Below, one piece after another: positions 20,057 to 21,392 of a DNA stretch of 21,392 bases (position 1 is the stretch's first letter; each line of letters starts with the position of its first letter). The stretch comes from an uncultured Christensenellaceae bacterium (GTDB lineage Bacteria; Bacillota; Clostridia; Christensenellales; Christensenellaceae). The notes beneath the pieces are model-generated. The model was given only the letters and a program-made list of their open reading frames with translations. It did not search any database and was not told where the DNA came from. Position numbers and translations under genes: made by a program. The DNA lies in contig CAKROK010000036.1 in the NCBI GenBank assembly GCA_934373295.1, positions 1-21,392 of the forward strand, given 5' to 3'.

Positions 20057-21256
20057 ATGGAATACGTACTTATTATAAACGCAGGAAGCTCGTCCCTTAA
20101 ATATCAAATAATTGACATGAAAGACGAGAGCGTAAAGGCAAAGGGACTCGTAGAGAGAATAGGCATTGCCGGTTCCGTACTCACCCACAAGCCCGCGGGC
20201 AAGGACAAGTTCGTGCTTGAGCAGGACATGCCCACCCACGGCGAGGCTATCGACGCAGTTTTAGCGGCGCTCGTCGACCCCGAGCACGGCGTCATAAAGG
20301 ACATGAGCGAGATAAAGGCCGTAGGACACAGAGTACTGCACGGCGGCGAGAAGTTCACGGCGTCTCAGAAGGTGACGGATGAGGTTATCGAGGGTATCAA
20401 GGAATACATCCCGCTCGGCCCCTTACACAATCCCGCAAACTTAAAGGGAATAGAGACGTGCATGGAGAAGATGCCCGGAATACCCAACGTTGCGGTATTC
20501 GACACGGCATTCCATCAGACCATGCCCGACTATGCTTTCTTATATGCACTCCCCATGGAGGCATATGAGAAGTTCCAGATAAGAAAATACGGCTTCCACG
20601 GAACGTCCCACAGATACATCTCCTTAAGAGTACCCAAAATTCTTGATAGACCGGCGCAGGGCATGAAGCTCATCTCCTGTCACTTAGGAAACGGCTCGTC
20701 ACTTGCAGCGGTCAAGGACGGCAAGTGCGTAGACACCACGATGGGCCTCACGCCCTTAGAGGGACTCGCAATGGGCACGCGCTCGGGCGACATTGACCCC
20801 TCCGTAATACCCTATCTCATGGATAAATTCGGCTTAAAGACGGCGGAAGAGGCAGTGACCTTCTTAAACAAAAAATCCGGCATGTTAGGCCTTTCCGGAA
20901 AGTCCTCCGACTTCAGAGACTTAGAGCAGGGCGCGGAAGAGGGCGACAAGAGATGCGTGACCGCAAGGGCACTTTTCAACTACAGAGTTAAGAAGTACAT
21001 AGGCGCATATGCGGCGGCGATGGGCGGCGTGGACGTAATAGCCTTCGCAGGCGGCGTCGGCGAAAACGATGCGCTCGTAAGAAGAGACTGCCTCGCAGGT
21101 CTTGAGTTCTTAGGAATAAAGCTCGACGAGAACGCGAACAACACGAGAGGCAAGGAAGCGATCATATCCGCACCCGATTCAAAGGTGACCGTAATGGTAG
21201 TACCCACGAACGAGGAGCTCATGATCGCAAGGGATACATACGAAATCTGCAAATAA
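20057..21256 (+). CDS. ackA: Acetate kinase
   Basis: Converts acetyl phosphate and ADP to acetate and ATP, the substrate-level phosphorylation step of acetate fermentation (reversible). The 399-aa product is full length. Visible residues: Asn8 and phosphate loop INAGSSS (7-13), Arg92 (GHRVLHGG), Asp149 (VFDTAFHQTMP), His181 (GFHGTSHRYI), HLGNGSS (209-215), TRSGDIDPS and the C-terminal PTNEELMIARDT with the metal-binding Glu. GGAGG (20042-20046) is 10 bases ahead of the ATG. It is the second gene of the pta-ackA unit. No clear terminator follows, only the palindrome described at 21267-21291. Confidence 0.98.
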   Translation: MEYVLIINAGSSSLKYQIIDMKDESVKAKGLVERIGIAGSVLTHKPAGKDKFVLEQDMPTHGEAIDAVLAALVDPEHGVIKDMSEIKAVGHRVLHGGEKFTASQKVTDEVIEGIKEYIPLGPLHNPANLKGIETCMEKMPGIPNVAVFDTAFHQTMPDYAFLYALPMEAYEKFQIRKYGFHGTSHRYISLRVPKILDRPAQGMKLISCHLGNGSSLAAVKDGKCVDTTMGLTPLEGLAMGTRSGDIDPSVIPYLMDKFGLKTAEEAVTFLNKKSGMLGLSGKSSDFRDLEQGAEEGDKRCVTARALFNYRVKKYIGAYAAAMGGVDVIAFAGGVGENDALVRRDCLAGLEFLGIKLDENANNTRGKEAIISAPDSKVTVMVVPTNEELMIARDTYEICK

Positions 21257-21259
21257 ACA

Positions 21260-21288
21260 TTGACAATCTATTATATTTTCAATATAAT
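21260..21288 (+). promoter_or_regulatory. Fully consensus sigma-A promoter for the DUF177 gene
   Basis: TTGACA (21260-21265), 17 bases, TATAAT (21283-21288): both boxes match the consensus at every position with ideal spacing. It begins 4 bases after the ackA stop. Confidence 0.88.
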
Positions 21289-21291
21289 AGA
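21267..21291. promoter_or_regulatory. Perfect 11-bp palindrome over the -10 box; candidate operator
   Basis: TCTATTATATT (21267-21277), TTC, AATATAATAGA (21281-21291) is an exact inverted repeat that covers most of the spacer and all of the -10 box of the consensus promoter. No T-run follows on the plus strand, so it is not a standard terminator. An operator for an unidentified dimeric repressor is the simplest reading. Confidence 0.5.
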
Positions 21292-21321
21292 CAAGTGTGA
21301 CCGGACATGAGGAGGGTTTCT

Positions 21322-21392
21322 ATGCTTTTAAACATCGAAAAGGCGAAAAAAGAGGCGGGAACGATGTTTTCCGCATACTTTGAGGAGATACC
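21322..21392 (+). CDS. DUF177 (YceD-like) protein, start only
   Basis: Only 23 complete codons are visible before the window ends. The ATG has AGGAGGG (21310-21316) 5 bases upstream. The beginning (MLLNIEKAKKEAG...FEEIP) resembles the N-terminus of DUF177/YceD proteins, which usually sit directly before rpmF (ribosomal protein L32) and often follow ackA in Clostridia. Identification rests on this short similarity and position, so it is tentative. The gene has its own strong promoter. Confidence 0.5.
   Translation, partial: MLLNIEKAKKEAGTMFSAYFEEI

Noticed and set aside
21267..21291. Terminator of pta-ackA
   Set aside because: The stem is entirely A/T-rich with hardly any G-C pairs and has no T-run after it. 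It also coincides with a consensus promoter, so an operator is more likely.

Overview
The window looks like chromosomal backbone of a Clostridia-type Firmicute (Bacillota). Three things point there: a complete ctsR-mcsA-mcsB-clpC heat-shock operon with a textbook CtsR operator; A/T-rich promoters and strong GGAGG-type ribosome binding sites; and the local order tmcAL / pta-ackA / DUF177, which is common in that group. Isoleucine ATA and arginine AGG/AGA codons are conspicuously frequent. The acetate branch (Pta-AckA) fits a fermentative anaerobe. No tRNA, rRNA, CRISPR array, transposase or phage gene was found.

Layout. 1-1333: the 3' end of a flavodoxin gene, then a divergent ketopantoate-reductase-like gene with its own promoter and terminator. 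1334-1903: a hairpin-bearing intergenic stretch and a cytidine deaminase gene on the minus strand. 2046-6344: a four-gene plus-strand unit, made of an OmpR-type response regulator, a HAMP histidine kinase, a single-pass membrane protein of unknown function and an M1-type metallopeptidase lipoprotein. It has a candidate promoter in front and a terminator behind. 6348-7862: a polysaccharide pyruvyl transferase family gene whose product ends in a coiled coil and a polybasic tail. 7861-10613: two tandem minus-strand genes for secreted Big2-like/NlpC-P60 proteins. The upstream paralogue keeps a Cys-His-Glu triad; the downstream one has lost all three residues.

10744-15243: CtsR-controlled protein quality control. 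CtsR is the repressor, McsA-McsB the arginine kinase pair, and ClpC the unfoldase that recognises phosphoarginine-tagged clients. 15244-15441: a small structured non-coding stretch and the deoC terminator. 15442-17243: an atypical ROK-family kinase gene and deoC (minus strand). 17244-17763: a non-coding stretch with several strong GC-rich hairpins. 17764-18918: tmcAL (minus strand), whose product uses acetate to modify tRNA-Met. It is divergent from pta-ackA (19042-21256), which makes acetate. From 21260: a consensus promoter overlapped by a perfect palindrome drives the start of a DUF177 (YceD-like) gene cut by the window edge.

The points most worth a second look are the active/inactive NlpC-P60 pair, the palindrome over the promoter at 21260-21291, the hairpin that places the ribosome binding site in its loop before the M1 peptidase gene, the two structured non-coding stretches, and two further enzyme-family members (ketopantoate reductase-like and ROK) that lack the usual active-site residues.
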